Positions 26,873 to 35,498 of a stretch of DNA of 64,000 nucleotides are shown piece by piece (positions within the stretch are counted from its first letter, which is position 1; the number at the start of each line of letters is the position of its first letter). The stretch comes from Mycobacterium szulgai. Its GTDB lineage: Bacteria; Actinomycetota; Actinomycetes; Mycobacteriales; Mycobacteriaceae. The translations under genes were made by a program, and so were the position numbers. The notes beneath the pieces were generated by a model. The model did not search any database and was not told the origin of the DNA. It was given only the letters and a program-made list of their open reading frames with translations. The stretch lies in contig NZ_LQPW01000120.1 of the NCBI RefSeq assembly GCF_002116635.1, positions 1 through 64,000 of the forward strand, given 5' to 3'.

Positions 26873-27877
26873 ATGGCCACGGCAGCTGAGGCCAGGGGAT
26901 GGGCGCGCGGCGCCTTGCGGGGCATCGGTGACTCGCTGTACACGCCCTTTTGCGGGACCGACGGCGACGACATCGACTGGGACGCCTACCGGAAGTTGGT
27001 GCGGTACTGCGTGGGCGATCTCGGCCACCCGATGTTGTGGTGCACCAGCGGCATAGCCGAGTTCTGGGCGCTGACGCTCGATGAGCGAAAGCGCTTGCTG
27101 GAGGTGGCGATCGAAGAGGGTCGCGCTGCCAATCCCGACGTGGTCGTGCAGGCCTGTACCTCGGCCATGACCGCCAAAGATTGCCTGCAGTTGACGCTGC
27201 ACGCCCAGCTGGCCGGCGCCGACATCGCCTACATCCAGACGCCGATGATGGAGACCCACGGCGGCGAAGGCGTGTTGAGGTTCTTCAGATACATCGCCGC
27301 ACGTACCGATATCGCGTTGGGTATGTTCAATTCTCCGTCGTCGGGCTATGTGTTGACGGCCGCCGAAAGTGCCCGTATCTACGACGAAATTCCCGCGGTA
27401 TGCGCCACCAAGGAAGGCGCCTTCCGGCCGCAGAGCAGCCGGCTGCTGCATCAGTTGGCGCCCGATCTGGTGCTCTGGGAATGCGACAGGACCGTGTACC
27501 GCGCCGGATGGCTGCGCGATGGAATCGTCTGCCCGGCGCAGTTGGGTACCGCCGGTTATCTATTCGAAACCCCCCAGCGCAGAATGTTTTCCGAATATTG
27601 GGATCTGGTTCTCAACGACAAACTTCTCGAGGCCATGGACTACGGCCGTGAGTCGGGCCTGGATCAGTTCGACCTCGATCTGGGTGCTTGGTGGACTTGC
27701 TATCCGGGCCGGTCGGACTACTTCACCCATTGGGGTGGTGCGTTCAAGTACGCGGCGTCGCTGCTGGGTTTGCCGATCGGTGCTTATCCGCATTCGCGGC
27801 CACCGCAGGCAGAGTTGCCGCCGGAGGCCAAGGTGCAGATGGAGAATGCGTATCGCCGGATCGGGCTTATCGACTAG
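26873..27877 (+). CDS. Dihydrodipicolinate synthase/N-acetylneuraminate lyase family protein
   Basis: A 334-residue TIM-barrel aldolase. The Schiff-base Lys is K180 in VCATKEGAF. The usual YNxP Tyr is replaced by Phe (GMFNSPSSGY, about residue 152), which argues against true DapA or NanA activity. N-terminal TPFCGTDGDDIDWDAYRKLV is the family start and 334 residues is longer than DapA. In this degradative setting it may cleave or form a pyruvate-derived hydroxy-keto acid, or be a decarboxylase/hydratase-aldolase of an aromatic or terpenoid pathway. ATG 26873 follows AGAAGGAGCGC, a strong ribosome-binding site. Confidence 0.9.
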   Translation: MATAAEARGWARGALRGIGDSLYTPFCGTDGDDIDWDAYRKLVRYCVGDLGHPMLWCTSGIAEFWALTLDERKRLLEVAIEEGRAANPDVVVQACTSAMTAKDCLQLTLHAQLAGADIAYIQTPMMETHGGEGVLRFFRYIAARTDIALGMFNSPSSGYVLTAAESARIYDEIPAVCATKEGAFRPQSSRLLHQLAPDLVLWECDRTVYRAGWLRDGIVCPAQLGTAGYLFETPQRRMFSEYWDLVLNDKLLEAMDYGRESGLDQFDLDLGAWWTCYPGRSDYFTHWGGAFKYAASLLGLPIGAYPHSRPPQAELPPEAKVQMENAYRRIGLID

Positions 27878-27939
27878 GAGGATTACCGGCACCCGTCGGC
27901 GGGCATACGCCAGATATTCGACGGCGGAAGGATTGCAAA

Positions 27940-28215
27940 ATGCTCACCTTGGGTGTCATCGGCTGGATCATCATCGGCGGCCTGGCAGGCTGGATCGGTA
28001 GCAAGATCATGGGAACCGACGCACAAATGGGCCTGGTACTCAATGTCGTGGTCGGCATCGTAGGCGGTTTGATCGGCGGGTTCCTGCTGCGTGGCTTCGG
28101 CGTAGACGTGGCCGGTGGCGGCCTGTTGTTCTCCTTCCTGACGTGCCTGCTGGGTTCGATCGTTCTACTGGGACTCGTCCGGCTCGTTGTGCATCGCCGG
28201 CACGTGCACCGCTAG
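27940..28215 (+). CDS. GlsB/YeaQ/YmgE family small membrane protein
   Basis: A 91-residue protein with three hydrophobic segments (about 5-22, 30-50, 58-80) and the family pattern GWIIIGGLAGWIGSKIMGTD with repeated GG/GxxG turns. Members are called transglycosylase-associated or stress-response membrane proteins, and their biochemical role is not known. It ends in a His/Arg-rich tail (VHRRHVHR). ATG 27940 follows GGAAGGA. It has no obvious link to the catabolic genes on either side. Confidence 0.88.
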   Translation: MLTLGVIGWIIIGGLAGWIGSKIMGTDAQMGLVLNVVVGIVGGLIGGFLLRGFGVDVAGGGLLFSFLTCLLGSIVLLGLVRLVVHRRHVHR

Positions 28216-28302
28216 GCCTCTCTCGGCGGAGTTACGCTCCGGCGGACCGAGATTCGCGGAATCGGATCGGGCTGCACTCGCCCGGGCGACAGTTGTGGGG
28301 CG

Positions 28303-28324
28303 CTGTACCGATAGGTATACAGTA
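28303..28324. promoter_or_regulatory. Operator, copy identical to 30687-30708
   Basis: CTGTACCGATAGGTATACAG followed by TA: outer arms CTGTA and TACAG form an inverted repeat, and the reverse strand contains TACTGTA. The same 22 bases occur at 30687-30708. It sits 54 bases upstream of the crotonase start at 28378. Confidence 0.8.
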
Positions 28325-28377
28325 CGGGGGCACACGTACCTGTGCTGCGCGGCTGGTCAAGCCCGGAGGAGTTGCCG

Positions 28378-29220
28378 ATGAGTAGCAGTAACGCTCCCGA
28401 GACTGAAGCCGCCGTGCTCTACGAGACCACTGCCAGTGGCGTCGCCATCGTCACCCTCAATCGCCCTGACCGACTCAATGCCTGGGGGCCCGATATGGCG
28501 CCCCCGTTCTATGCCGCCGTTGACTGCGCCGAACAGGACCCTGCCATCCGGGTGATCGTGCTGACCGGCCGGGGCCGGGCGTTCTGCGCAGGGGCTTATT
28601 TGGGCTCGTCGGGTGCTGCTCGAGACGTCGGCGATTCGCTGGAGCAGGCCGGCGGCAAGAGTGTGGCGGATCTGGTCGGCGAACGTCCACCGCATTTCGT
28701 GACTGAACTGCGCAAGCCTGTGATAGCAGCTATCAACGGTGCCTGCGTCGGCATTGGTTTGACCCAGGCGTTGATGTGTGACGTTCGGTTCGCCGCGGCC
28801 GGTGCCAAGTTTGCCGCGATTTTCGCCCGCCGGGGATTGATCGCCGAGTTCGGCATCTCCTGGATATTGCCGCGTCTGACTGGTTGGGGAGTTGCACTCG
28901 ACCTGTTGCTCAGCGGACGTACATTTCTGGCTGACGAAGCATTGCGGCTCGGCATCGTCAAGGAAGTCGTGGCGCCCGAAGACCTGATGAACCGTGTCAT
29001 GGAGTACGCCGAGGACATCGCCCAAAACTGTTCTCCCGCCGCATTGTCGGTGATTAAGCGACAGACCTATCGCGACGCCGGCCGCGATGTCGTAACGGCC
29101 ACTGCCGAGGCCGAAGCGATGATGTGGCAGGCGCTGCCGCGACCCGACGTCGTCGAGGGGATAGCGAGCTTTCTGCAGAAACGGCCGCCGCAGTTCCCGT
29201 CGCTAGATTCCTCGCCGTAG
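28378..29220 (+). CDS. Enoyl-CoA hydratase/isomerase
   Basis: A 280-residue crotonase: IVTLNRPDRLNAWGPDM, VIVLTGRGRAFCAGAYLGSSGAA (oxyanion region, with Tyr replacing the usual Asp after GA), VIAAINGACVGIGLTQALMCDVRFAA and FARRGLIAEFGISWILPRLTGWG, which contains the Glu expected at the second catalytic position. It ends FLQKRPPQFPSL, the KRxPxF motif seen in mycobacterial EchA proteins. ATG 28378 follows CGGAGGAG. It is under the element at 28303 and lies in its own small transcription unit upstream of a CoA-transferase. Confidence 0.92.
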   Translation: MSSSNAPETEAAVLYETTASGVAIVTLNRPDRLNAWGPDMAPPFYAAVDCAEQDPAIRVIVLTGRGRAFCAGAYLGSSGAARDVGDSLEQAGGKSVADLVGERPPHFVTELRKPVIAAINGACVGIGLTQALMCDVRFAAAGAKFAAIFARRGLIAEFGISWILPRLTGWGVALDLLLSGRTFLADEALRLGIVKEVVAPEDLMNRVMEYAEDIAQNCSPAALSVIKRQTYRDAGRDVVTATAEAEAMMWQALPRPDVVEGIASFLQKRPPQFPSLDSSP

Positions 29221-29328
29221 TGAGGCACTTTGATGGACATCTCGCGGCTTGTAGAGGGGTTGGGCAAACCCGACTATGCTGCGCCAAGGAGGTAACCCGG
29301 CGTGGCCAGGGCACCGTCGGTGTGAGCG

Positions 29329-29347
29329 TACTGTAAATACGACAGTA
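29329..29347. promoter_or_regulatory. TACTGTA-type operator before the CoA-transferase
   Basis: TACTGTAAATACGACAGTA: arms TACTGT and ACAGTA pair perfectly around a seven-base spacer. It lies 46 bases upstream of the GTG start at 29393. Its left half is the same TACTGTA found at the other six sites. Confidence 0.75.
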
Positions 29348-29392
29348 GGCAGGGTGCCAAATCTAGCCGTCGGCGTCTTGGAGTGGTTTCAC

Positions 29393-30619
29393 GTGGTCAA
29401 GGTGATGGAGGGCTTCCGGGTCCTAGAGGTCGCACAGTTCACATTCGTCCCCGCGGCCGGCGCCATAATGGCCGACTGGGGCGCCGATGTCATCAAGGTC
29501 GAACATCCGGTTCGAGGCGACACCCAGCGGGGCTTTCTGCACATGGGCGGTTTCCACCTCAACCCCGACCGGCATCCGCTCATCGAGCACCCCAACCGCG
29601 GCAAGCGCAGCGTAGGCATTGACGTGTCGACGCCGGGAGGCCAGGAAGTGCTCTACGAGCTTGCGAAGAGTTCCGACGTGTTTCTCACCAATTACTTGCC
29701 GTCGGCGCGTCAGAAGAACAGGTTCGACGTAGAGCATATTCGTGCGGTGAACCCGAGCATCGTCTACGCGCGTGGCAGCGCGTACGGGGACAAGGGACCC
29801 GAGCGCGACGTCGGCGGTTATGACGGGACGGCGTTTTGGACGCGTAGCGGCATCGGTCACTGCCTGACCCCGCCAGAACTGGGTGCGCCGCTGGGTCAAG
29901 GCATTCCGGCGTTCGGTGACTCCATCGGTGGGATGAACATCGCCGGCGGCATCGCCGCGGCGTTGCTTCATCGCGAGCGCACCGGTGAAGCCCTCGAAGT
30001 GGATGTATCGCTGTTGAGCACGGCCTGGTGGGCGGCCGGCGCGACTATGGCACAAGCCATGGATACCGGTGAAGCCATGCGGGTGGCGATGCCGAAATCC
30101 GGCGGCTCCGAATTCAATCCGTTTCTGGGCAATTTCCAGACCGCCGACGGCGGCACTATCAACTTGTGCATCGTGAGCCCGACCGGGTACATCCGCGACA
30201 CCTTCGAACACCTCGGCATCGCCGCGGCCGCAGACGATCCCCGGTTCGCGACCGCTCGTACGCTGATGGAAAACGCCGAGGCGGCAGGCGATTTGATAGC
30301 GCGGGCCATTTCAGGCAAGCCGTTCGAGTATTGGCGTCGGCACCTCAAGACGATGAAGGGGCAATGGGCACCCTTCCAGAGCCCCATGGACCTCGGGGTC
30401 GACGAGCAGGCCATTGCCAACGACATGATCATCGAAGTGGAGGCCGCCGACGGGGGAGCGCCCTTCAAGGTCGTCCGCGGGCCAGTGCAGTTCAACCACG
30501 AGCCGTTGACGACCACGCGCGCCCCGCAGGCGTCCGAGCACACCGAAGTGGTGTTGACCGAACTGGGCATGGACTGGGACCGCATCGACGAGCTGAAGAA
30601 CTCCGGTGCCATCGCGTAG
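29393..30619 (+). CDS. Class III CoA-transferase family protein lacking the usual Asp
   Basis: A 408-residue CaiB/BaiF protein: GFRVLEVAQFTFVPAAGAIMADWGADVIKVEHP, GKRSVGIDVSTPGGQEVLYEL, and YGDKGPERDVGGYDGTAFW. At the position of the catalytic aspartate the sequence reads LEVDVSLLSTAWWAAG, so Ser209 stands where VDVSxxD enzymes have Asp. I know of similar CaiB-like proteins with VDVSLLGTA or VDVSLLSTA, so this may be a subfamily with altered chemistry or no transferase activity. I chose GTG 29393, with GGAG nine bases upstream; ATG 29405 is possible. The upstream palindrome suggests coregulation with the flanking operons. Confidence 0.9.
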   Translation: MVKVMEGFRVLEVAQFTFVPAAGAIMADWGADVIKVEHPVRGDTQRGFLHMGGFHLNPDRHPLIEHPNRGKRSVGIDVSTPGGQEVLYELAKSSDVFLTNYLPSARQKNRFDVEHIRAVNPSIVYARGSAYGDKGPERDVGGYDGTAFWTRSGIGHCLTPPELGAPLGQGIPAFGDSIGGMNIAGGIAAALLHRERTGEALEVDVSLLSTAWWAAGATMAQAMDTGEAMRVAMPKSGGSEFNPFLGNFQTADGGTINLCIVSPTGYIRDTFEHLGIAAAADDPRFATARTLMENAEAAGDLIARAISGKPFEYWRRHLKTMKGQWAPFQSPMDLGVDEQAIANDMIIEVEAADGGAPFKVVRGPVQFNHEPLTTTRAPQASEHTEVVLTELGMDWDRIDELKNSGAIA

Positions 30620-30686
30620 CCCAGTGCAACCCGATTTACCAGGCGTTTTACGTATTTCACGCGCGCGTCGCCCGCTTTGCAGAAAG

Positions 30687-30708
30687 CTGTACCGATAGGT
30701 ATACAGTA
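30687..30708. promoter_or_regulatory. Operator, copy identical to 28303-28324
   Basis: CTGTACCGATAGGTATACAG plus TA, an exact 22-base repeat of the element 2.4 kb upstream. It lies 35 bases before the amidohydrolase start at 30743 and so covers the likely promoter of the seven-gene run that follows. Confidence 0.8.
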
Positions 30709-30742
30709 TCTACTACGCGCCCATTTCGAGAGGACGTCCACC

Positions 30743-31954
30743 ATGACGACGTTGGACTACCAGGCGATTGACGTCGACAACCATTACTACGAACCGATCG
30801 ACTCGTTCACCCGGCATCTGCCAAAGGAATTCAAGCGCCGTGGCGTGCAAATGCTGCACGACGGCAAGCGCACCTGGGCGGTCATCGGCGAGCGGATCAA
30901 CCAGTTCATCCCCAACCCGACCTTCGATCCCATTATCGAGCCCGGCTGTCTGGATCTGCTGTTTCGTGGCGAGATCCCCGAGGGCGTCGACCCGGCGTCG
31001 CTGATGAAGGTCGATCGGCTGCAGAACCATCCCGAATACCAGAACCGGGATGCCCGGGTGAAGGTCATGGACACCCAGAACCTCGAAACGGTGTTCATGT
31101 TGCCGACGTTCGCGTGTGGGGTCGAGGAGGCGCTCAAGCATGACATCGACGCCACGATGGCCTCGATCCATGCCTTTAACCTGTGGCTCGATGAGGACTG
31201 GGGCTTCGACCGGCCCGATCACCGAATGATTTCGGCGCCAATCATTTCGCTGGCCGACCCGGACAAGGCCGTCGACGAGGTCGATTTCGTGTTGGGCAGG
31301 GGTGCCAGACTGGTGCTGGTACGTCCGGCGCCGGTGCCCGGACGGATCAAGCCGCGCTCACTGGGTGACCCCTTGCACGATCCGGTCTGGCAGCGGCTGG
31401 CAGACGCCGGTGTCCCCGTCGGCTTTCACCTCAGTGACAGCGGGTACCTCGCGATCAACGCGCTATGGGGCGGCACGGCCACCTTTGAAGGATTCGGGAA
31501 GAAGGATCCGCTCGACCAAGTCCTGTTGGACGACCGGGCGATTCACGACACGATGGCGTCGATGATCGTTCATCAGGTCTTCACCCGGCATCCCAAGCTC
31601 AAGGTCGTCAGTATCGAGAACGGCTCGTATTTCGTCTACCGGTTGATCAAGCGGCTGAAGAAGGCTGCCAACACTGCCCCGCATCACTTCAAGGAGGATC
31701 CGGTCGCGCAACTGCGCAACAACGTCTGGATCGCGCCCTACTACGAGGACGACGTCAAGCTGCTGGCCGAAACCATCGGCGTGGAGAAGATCCTGTTCGG
31801 CTCGGACTGGCCACATGGTGAGGGACTTGCCGATCCGATGTCCTTTACCGCTGATATTCCGCAGTTTCCTGAGTTCAGCGCCGAAGACACCCGAAAAGTC
31901 ATGCGCGACAATGCACTCGATCTGCTCGGTGCCAATCTCCCGGTGATGGTGTAG
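30743..31954 (+). CDS. Amidohydrolase-2 family metal-dependent hydrolase/decarboxylase
   Basis: A 403-residue TIM-barrel protein of the amidohydrolase_2 family, whose members include aromatic-acid decarboxylases such as ACMSD and gamma-resorcylate decarboxylase. AIDVDNHYYEP supplies the first metal ligands (Asp-x-Asp-x-His rather than His-x-His), VPVGFHLSDSG the His on the next strand, VVSIENGSYFV the Glu position, and ILFGSDWPHGEGL the terminal Asp. ATG 30743 follows GAGAGGAC. First gene of a run with a CoA-ligase, a second amidohydrolase and two acyl-CoA dehydrogenases; it may hydrolyse a ring or decarboxylate a CoA-linked intermediate. Confidence 0.9.
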   Translation: MTTLDYQAIDVDNHYYEPIDSFTRHLPKEFKRRGVQMLHDGKRTWAVIGERINQFIPNPTFDPIIEPGCLDLLFRGEIPEGVDPASLMKVDRLQNHPEYQNRDARVKVMDTQNLETVFMLPTFACGVEEALKHDIDATMASIHAFNLWLDEDWGFDRPDHRMISAPIISLADPDKAVDEVDFVLGRGARLVLVRPAPVPGRIKPRSLGDPLHDPVWQRLADAGVPVGFHLSDSGYLAINALWGGTATFEGFGKKDPLDQVLLDDRAIHDTMASMIVHQVFTRHPKLKVVSIENGSYFVYRLIKRLKKAANTAPHHFKEDPVAQLRNNVWIAPYYEDDVKLLAETIGVEKILFGSDWPHGEGLADPMSFTADIPQFPEFSAEDTRKVMRDNALDLLGANLPVMV

Positions 31955-31962
31955 CGTGCCCG

Positions 31963-33582
31963 ATGAGCGAATGGACGATCGGAGCGGTCTTGGACGCGGT
32001 TGCCGAGGCCGTGCCCGATCGGGTGATGACCGTCTGCGGATCACGCCGCAGTACGTTCGCCGAGTGCGCCGACCGGACCCGCCGCCTGGCCAACTACCTG
32101 GCGGCCAAGGGTTTTGGTGCACATGTCGAACGCGACGCGCTGGGTAACTGGGAGTGTGGGCAGGATCGCGTCGCGCTCATCATGCACAATGACCTGTACC
32201 CCGACATGGTCATCGCGTGCCTGAAGGCCCGGGTAGTGCCGGTCAACGTCAACCACTACTACACGCCCCACGAGGTGGCCGACCTGCTGGCCTACCTCAA
32301 GCCGCGCGGCGTCGTCTATCACCGCTCGCTGGGTGCCAAGTTCGCCGACGTGCTGCCCGGGGGCGCCCAATTGTTGATCTCGGTTGACGACGGCAGCGGG
32401 CTTCCCGGCTTGCCCGGCGCCATAACCCTTGAAGATGCGCTGGGGCAGGGCAATTCGGATCACGGGAACACCCCCCGGCCCGATGATGTGTTGATGATCT
32501 GCACCGGCGGCACGACCGGGCGACCCAAGGGTGTGATGTGGCGGCAGGCCGACATCTACGTTGCGTCGATGAACGGTGACGACCACGTCGCCGTCGACGA
32601 AATCCATCAGAGGGTGCGCAACGCTGGTCCGCCGTGGTTCGCTGTTTCACCTTTGATGCACGCCGCCGGCATGTGGACCGCGTTCGCGGCGCTGCTGTCC
32701 GGGCAGACGGCCGTGCTCTACGACACCAGACAGAAGTTCGACCCGGCTGCGGCGCTCGGGATCGCCGAACGTGAGAAGGTCGGCATGATGACCATGGTGG
32801 GCGATGCCTACGCGGCACAGTTCGTTGACGAGCTTGGCCGGCGCAGCTATGACCTGTCTTCATTGTTTGCCATCGGCACCGGCGGGGCGGCCACCAACGT
32901 CAGATATCAACAGGCCGTGCTGAACTACTTGCCGCACATCACCTTGATCAACGGCTACGGCTCCTCGGAAACGGGCAACGTGGCCTTCGGGCACAGCAGG
33001 CACGGCGCCCGCGCCGACACCTTCGTGTTGCGTACGGGCGGGCTGGTGCTGTCAGAGGACTACCGCCGATTCCTCGAGCCGGGCGATCCCGAGATCGGCT
33101 GGGTGGCCCGCTCCGGACGAATCCCATTGGGTTACTTCGATGATCGTGCCGCAACGGCCAAGACGTTCCCAGTGGTGGATGGGCAGCGGGTGGTGATATC
33201 GGGCGACCGCGCCTCGGTGCACGACGACGGCACACTTCGGCTGTTCGGCCGGGATTCGTTGGTGATCAACACCGGGGGCGAGAAGGTCTTCGTCGAGGAG
33301 GTTGAAGAGGTGCTGCGCGCGCACCCGAGTGTCGCTGATGCCTTGGTGGTCGGCCGAGACAGTGACCGGTGGGGGCAGGAAGCGGTGGCGCTGATTGAAT
33401 TACGCGAGGGTGCCGACGCTGATGACGGCATCTTACGCGCGCACTGCTCAACCGATTTGGCGCGGTTCAAGGTGCCCAAGGCGTTCATCGTGGTCGATCG
33501 GGTGCGCCGCCTGGGTAATGGCAAGGCCGACTATAGATGGGCCAAACAGCATGCGACGGAAAGCGTTAGGACCACGCGATGA
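31963..33582 (+). CDS. Acyl-CoA synthetase (FadD19/FadD17-like)
   Basis: A 539-residue ANL ligase. The P-loop is MICTGGTTGRPKGVMWRQADIY, the adenine pocket INGYGSSETG, the hinge LFGRDSLVINTGGEKVFVEEVEE and the C-terminal catalytic Lys GNGKADYRWAKQ. GGTTGxPKGVMWR and the GKxDYRWAK end are the pattern of mycobacterial steroid side-chain ligases such as FadD17 and FadD19, so a sterol, terpenoid or branched acid is a fair guess. Start ATG 31963 is nine bases after the amidohydrolase; its end overlaps the next ATG by ATGA. Confidence 0.92.
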   Translation: MSEWTIGAVLDAVAEAVPDRVMTVCGSRRSTFAECADRTRRLANYLAAKGFGAHVERDALGNWECGQDRVALIMHNDLYPDMVIACLKARVVPVNVNHYYTPHEVADLLAYLKPRGVVYHRSLGAKFADVLPGGAQLLISVDDGSGLPGLPGAITLEDALGQGNSDHGNTPRPDDVLMICTGGTTGRPKGVMWRQADIYVASMNGDDHVAVDEIHQRVRNAGPPWFAVSPLMHAAGMWTAFAALLSGQTAVLYDTRQKFDPAAALGIAEREKVGMMTMVGDAYAAQFVDELGRRSYDLSSLFAIGTGGAATNVRYQQAVLNYLPHITLINGYGSSETGNVAFGHSRHGARADTFVLRTGGLVLSEDYRRFLEPGDPEIGWVARSGRIPLGYFDDRAATAKTFPVVDGQRVVISGDRASVHDDGTLRLFGRDSLVINTGGEKVFVEEVEEVLRAHPSVADALVVGRDSDRWGQEAVALIELREGADADDGILRAHCSTDLARFKVPKAFIVVDRVRRLGNGKADYRWAKQHATESVRTTR

Positions 33583-34442
33583 CGCGACCCGACCCCAGGC
33601 CGGTCATCGACTGTCTGGTCAACGTCCACTTCGGTGAGACGCAAGCACAACCCGAGTTCATGACCAAGGTCCGCGACGACTACTTCAAGGGACCCAAGTC
33701 GATGTACGACCCGGTCGACCTTTCGGAGTTGCTGGACGAGATGGATGAACACGGCGTGCGCCAGGCCGTCCTGATGGACAGCCTGGCCAAGCCCTCGGTG
33801 ACTGCCCGCAAGTTCGTCGAAGCGCGCCCGGATCGATTCGTGCTGGCTCTCGGTGGCATCAACCTGCTGCGTCCGGTGGCACCACTACGCGAGCTGACTT
33901 CGGCGGCGGCCGACCTCCCGGTGGCGTATGCCGTTGTCGGCCCGAGTTTCTGGGCCGACGGCGCCTACCCGCCCAGCGATGCGGTGTATTACCCGCTGTA
34001 TGCCAAGTGCGCCGAACTCGATCTGCCACTGTGCGTCAATACCGGGATTCCCGGACCGCCGATCCCCGGCGAAGTACAGAACCCGATCCACCTGGATCGG
34101 GTGTGCGTGCGCTTCCCCGAGTTGAAGCTGTGCATGATCCATGGCGCAGATCCGTGGTGGGACATCGCTATCCGGATGCTGATCAAATACCAAAATTTAC
34201 GGCTGATGACATCGGCATGGTCGCCAAAGCGGTTGCCGGACAGCATTATCCACTACATGCGTACCCGGGGCTCGGGCAAGGTCATCTTCGCGTCTGACTG
34301 GCCGGTACTGCGTCAGCATCGCGTGGTGCCCGAAGCCAACGCCCTGGATCTGCCCGCCGAAGTCCTGGACAACTACCTCTACAACAATGCCAACGAATTC
34401 TTCTTCGATGGCCCAGAATCAGGAGCGGTAACCAATGGATAG
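33579..34442 (+). CDS. Amidohydrolase-2 family protein
   Basis: A 287-residue single-domain amidohydrolase_2 protein, shorter than the one at 30.7 kb. The first-strand motif is VIDCLVNVHFGE, with one His (no His-x-His). LPLCVNTGIPGPP and LCMIHGADPWWD give the next His position, and VIFASDWPVLRQ the terminal Asp. The missing first His suggests a metal site with fewer ligands, or a lactonase/decarboxylase-type variant. It overlaps the CoA-ligase upstream (ATGA) and the acyl-CoA dehydrogenase downstream by eight bases. Confidence 0.89.
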   Translation: MTRPDPRPVIDCLVNVHFGETQAQPEFMTKVRDDYFKGPKSMYDPVDLSELLDEMDEHGVRQAVLMDSLAKPSVTARKFVEARPDRFVLALGGINLLRPVAPLRELTSAAADLPVAYAVVGPSFWADGAYPPSDAVYYPLYAKCAELDLPLCVNTGIPGPPIPGEVQNPIHLDRVCVRFPELKLCMIHGADPWWDIAIRMLIKYQNLRLMTSAWSPKRLPDSIIHYMRTRGSGKVIFASDWPVLRQHRVVPEANALDLPAEVLDNYLYNNANEFFFDGPESGAVTNG

Positions 34443-35484
34443 ATACGAGTTGCGGCGACTCGACTACAGCCTGACCGAGGATCACAAGGCCCTGCAGGCG
34501 GCCTACCGCGAACTGCTTGCGGCTCACTGTCCGATCGAGACGGTCTGGGCTGCACAGGAAACCGGATTCGACAAGAGTCTGTGGGAGCGGTTGTGCGCCG
34601 TGGGCGCCACATCCATGGCAGTAGGTGAAGACGCCGGTGGCGACGGAGCGACCTTGGTGGATCTCGCGCTGGTCGCCGAAGAACTGGGCCGAATGCTTGC
34701 CCCGGTGCCCTGGATCGACCACATCTGTGCCGCGCGGCTGGCCGAACGGCTGGACTCGGTCGACGCGGGCATGATCGAGGGCAGTCGGATTATCGGGCTC
34801 GACGCTGCGCTGGAACCCACTGCCGGACTGCGACTTATCCCTGCCGCGGCGATCGCCGATGGGCTGATGATCCGGGATGGGGACGACGTGCTTCTGCTGA
34901 GGTTTGTCACCCGGCCTGCTCGCGTGTCGAACCTCGGCCAGCTCCCGATGGCCTGGGTGGATCCCAGCGCAGCCGACTCGCGAACGCTCTTGGGTTCGGG
35001 CCCAGACGCCGTCGCGGCCTACTGTCGGGCGCTGGATGAGTGGCGGGTGCTGACCGCCGCGGCGCTGGTTGGCCTCGTCGAACAAACGATGACCATCGCG
35101 GCCGAGTTCGCCAAGACTCGGTATACCTTAGGCGTTCCGATCGCTACGCTGCAGGCGATTTCGCATCCGCTGGCCAACATGGCGATCGTCGTTCAGGGCG
35201 GCCGCAACCTGGCCCGGCGAGCCGCGTGGTTCCTCGACAACGAGCCGAACGAGCGCCCGGAGCTGCCGGGGTGCGCGTTCGTTTTCATGGCCGAGGAGGC
35301 GCCCAAGGCCGCAACCATGGCGGTCCACATTCAGGGCGGTCTCGGGGTGTCCGTTGAAGCCGCCGCGACGGCGTATCTCGTCCGAGCTCGGGGTTGGGCG
35401 CTGGCCGGTGGGGATCCGGGCGCCACCGCCAAGCAAGTCGGACAACTCGTCGCGGACCGCGAGCGCGCTGTCGCACCGGCGTAA
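34435..35484 (+). CDS. Acyl-CoA dehydrogenase, short non-canonical type
   Basis: A 349-residue acyl-CoA dehydrogenase-like protein. VGLVEQTMTIAAEFAKTRYTLGVPIATLQAISHPLANMAI and HIQGGLGVSVEAAATAYLVRAR are the C-terminal FAD-contacting helices. The central beta domain is reduced and TEPGxGSD-type sequence is absent. The usual catalytic Glu region (EGTxEIQ) is missing too. In mycobacterial sterol degradation, such half-type FadEs pair with a second FadE to form alpha2beta2 heterotetramers; here the next gene, 14 bases away, would be the partner. Confidence 0.9.
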   Translation: MDRYELRRLDYSLTEDHKALQAAYRELLAAHCPIETVWAAQETGFDKSLWERLCAVGATSMAVGEDAGGDGATLVDLALVAEELGRMLAPVPWIDHICAARLAERLDSVDAGMIEGSRIIGLDAALEPTAGLRLIPAAAIADGLMIRDGDDVLLLRFVTRPARVSNLGQLPMAWVDPSAADSRTLLGSGPDAVAAYCRALDEWRVLTAAALVGLVEQTMTIAAEFAKTRYTLGVPIATLQAISHPLANMAIVVQGGRNLARRAAWFLDNEPNERPELPGCAFVFMAEEAPKAATMAVHIQGGLGVSVEAAATAYLVRARGWALAGGDPGATAKQVGQLVADRERAVAPA

Positions 35485-35498
35485 AGGATTGTCGAACA

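Noticed and set aside
34435..35484. Reading the short acyl-CoA dehydrogenase as a broken gene
   Set aside because: Its length and missing motifs fit the known half-type FadE group and the frame is intact between tightly coupled neighbours.
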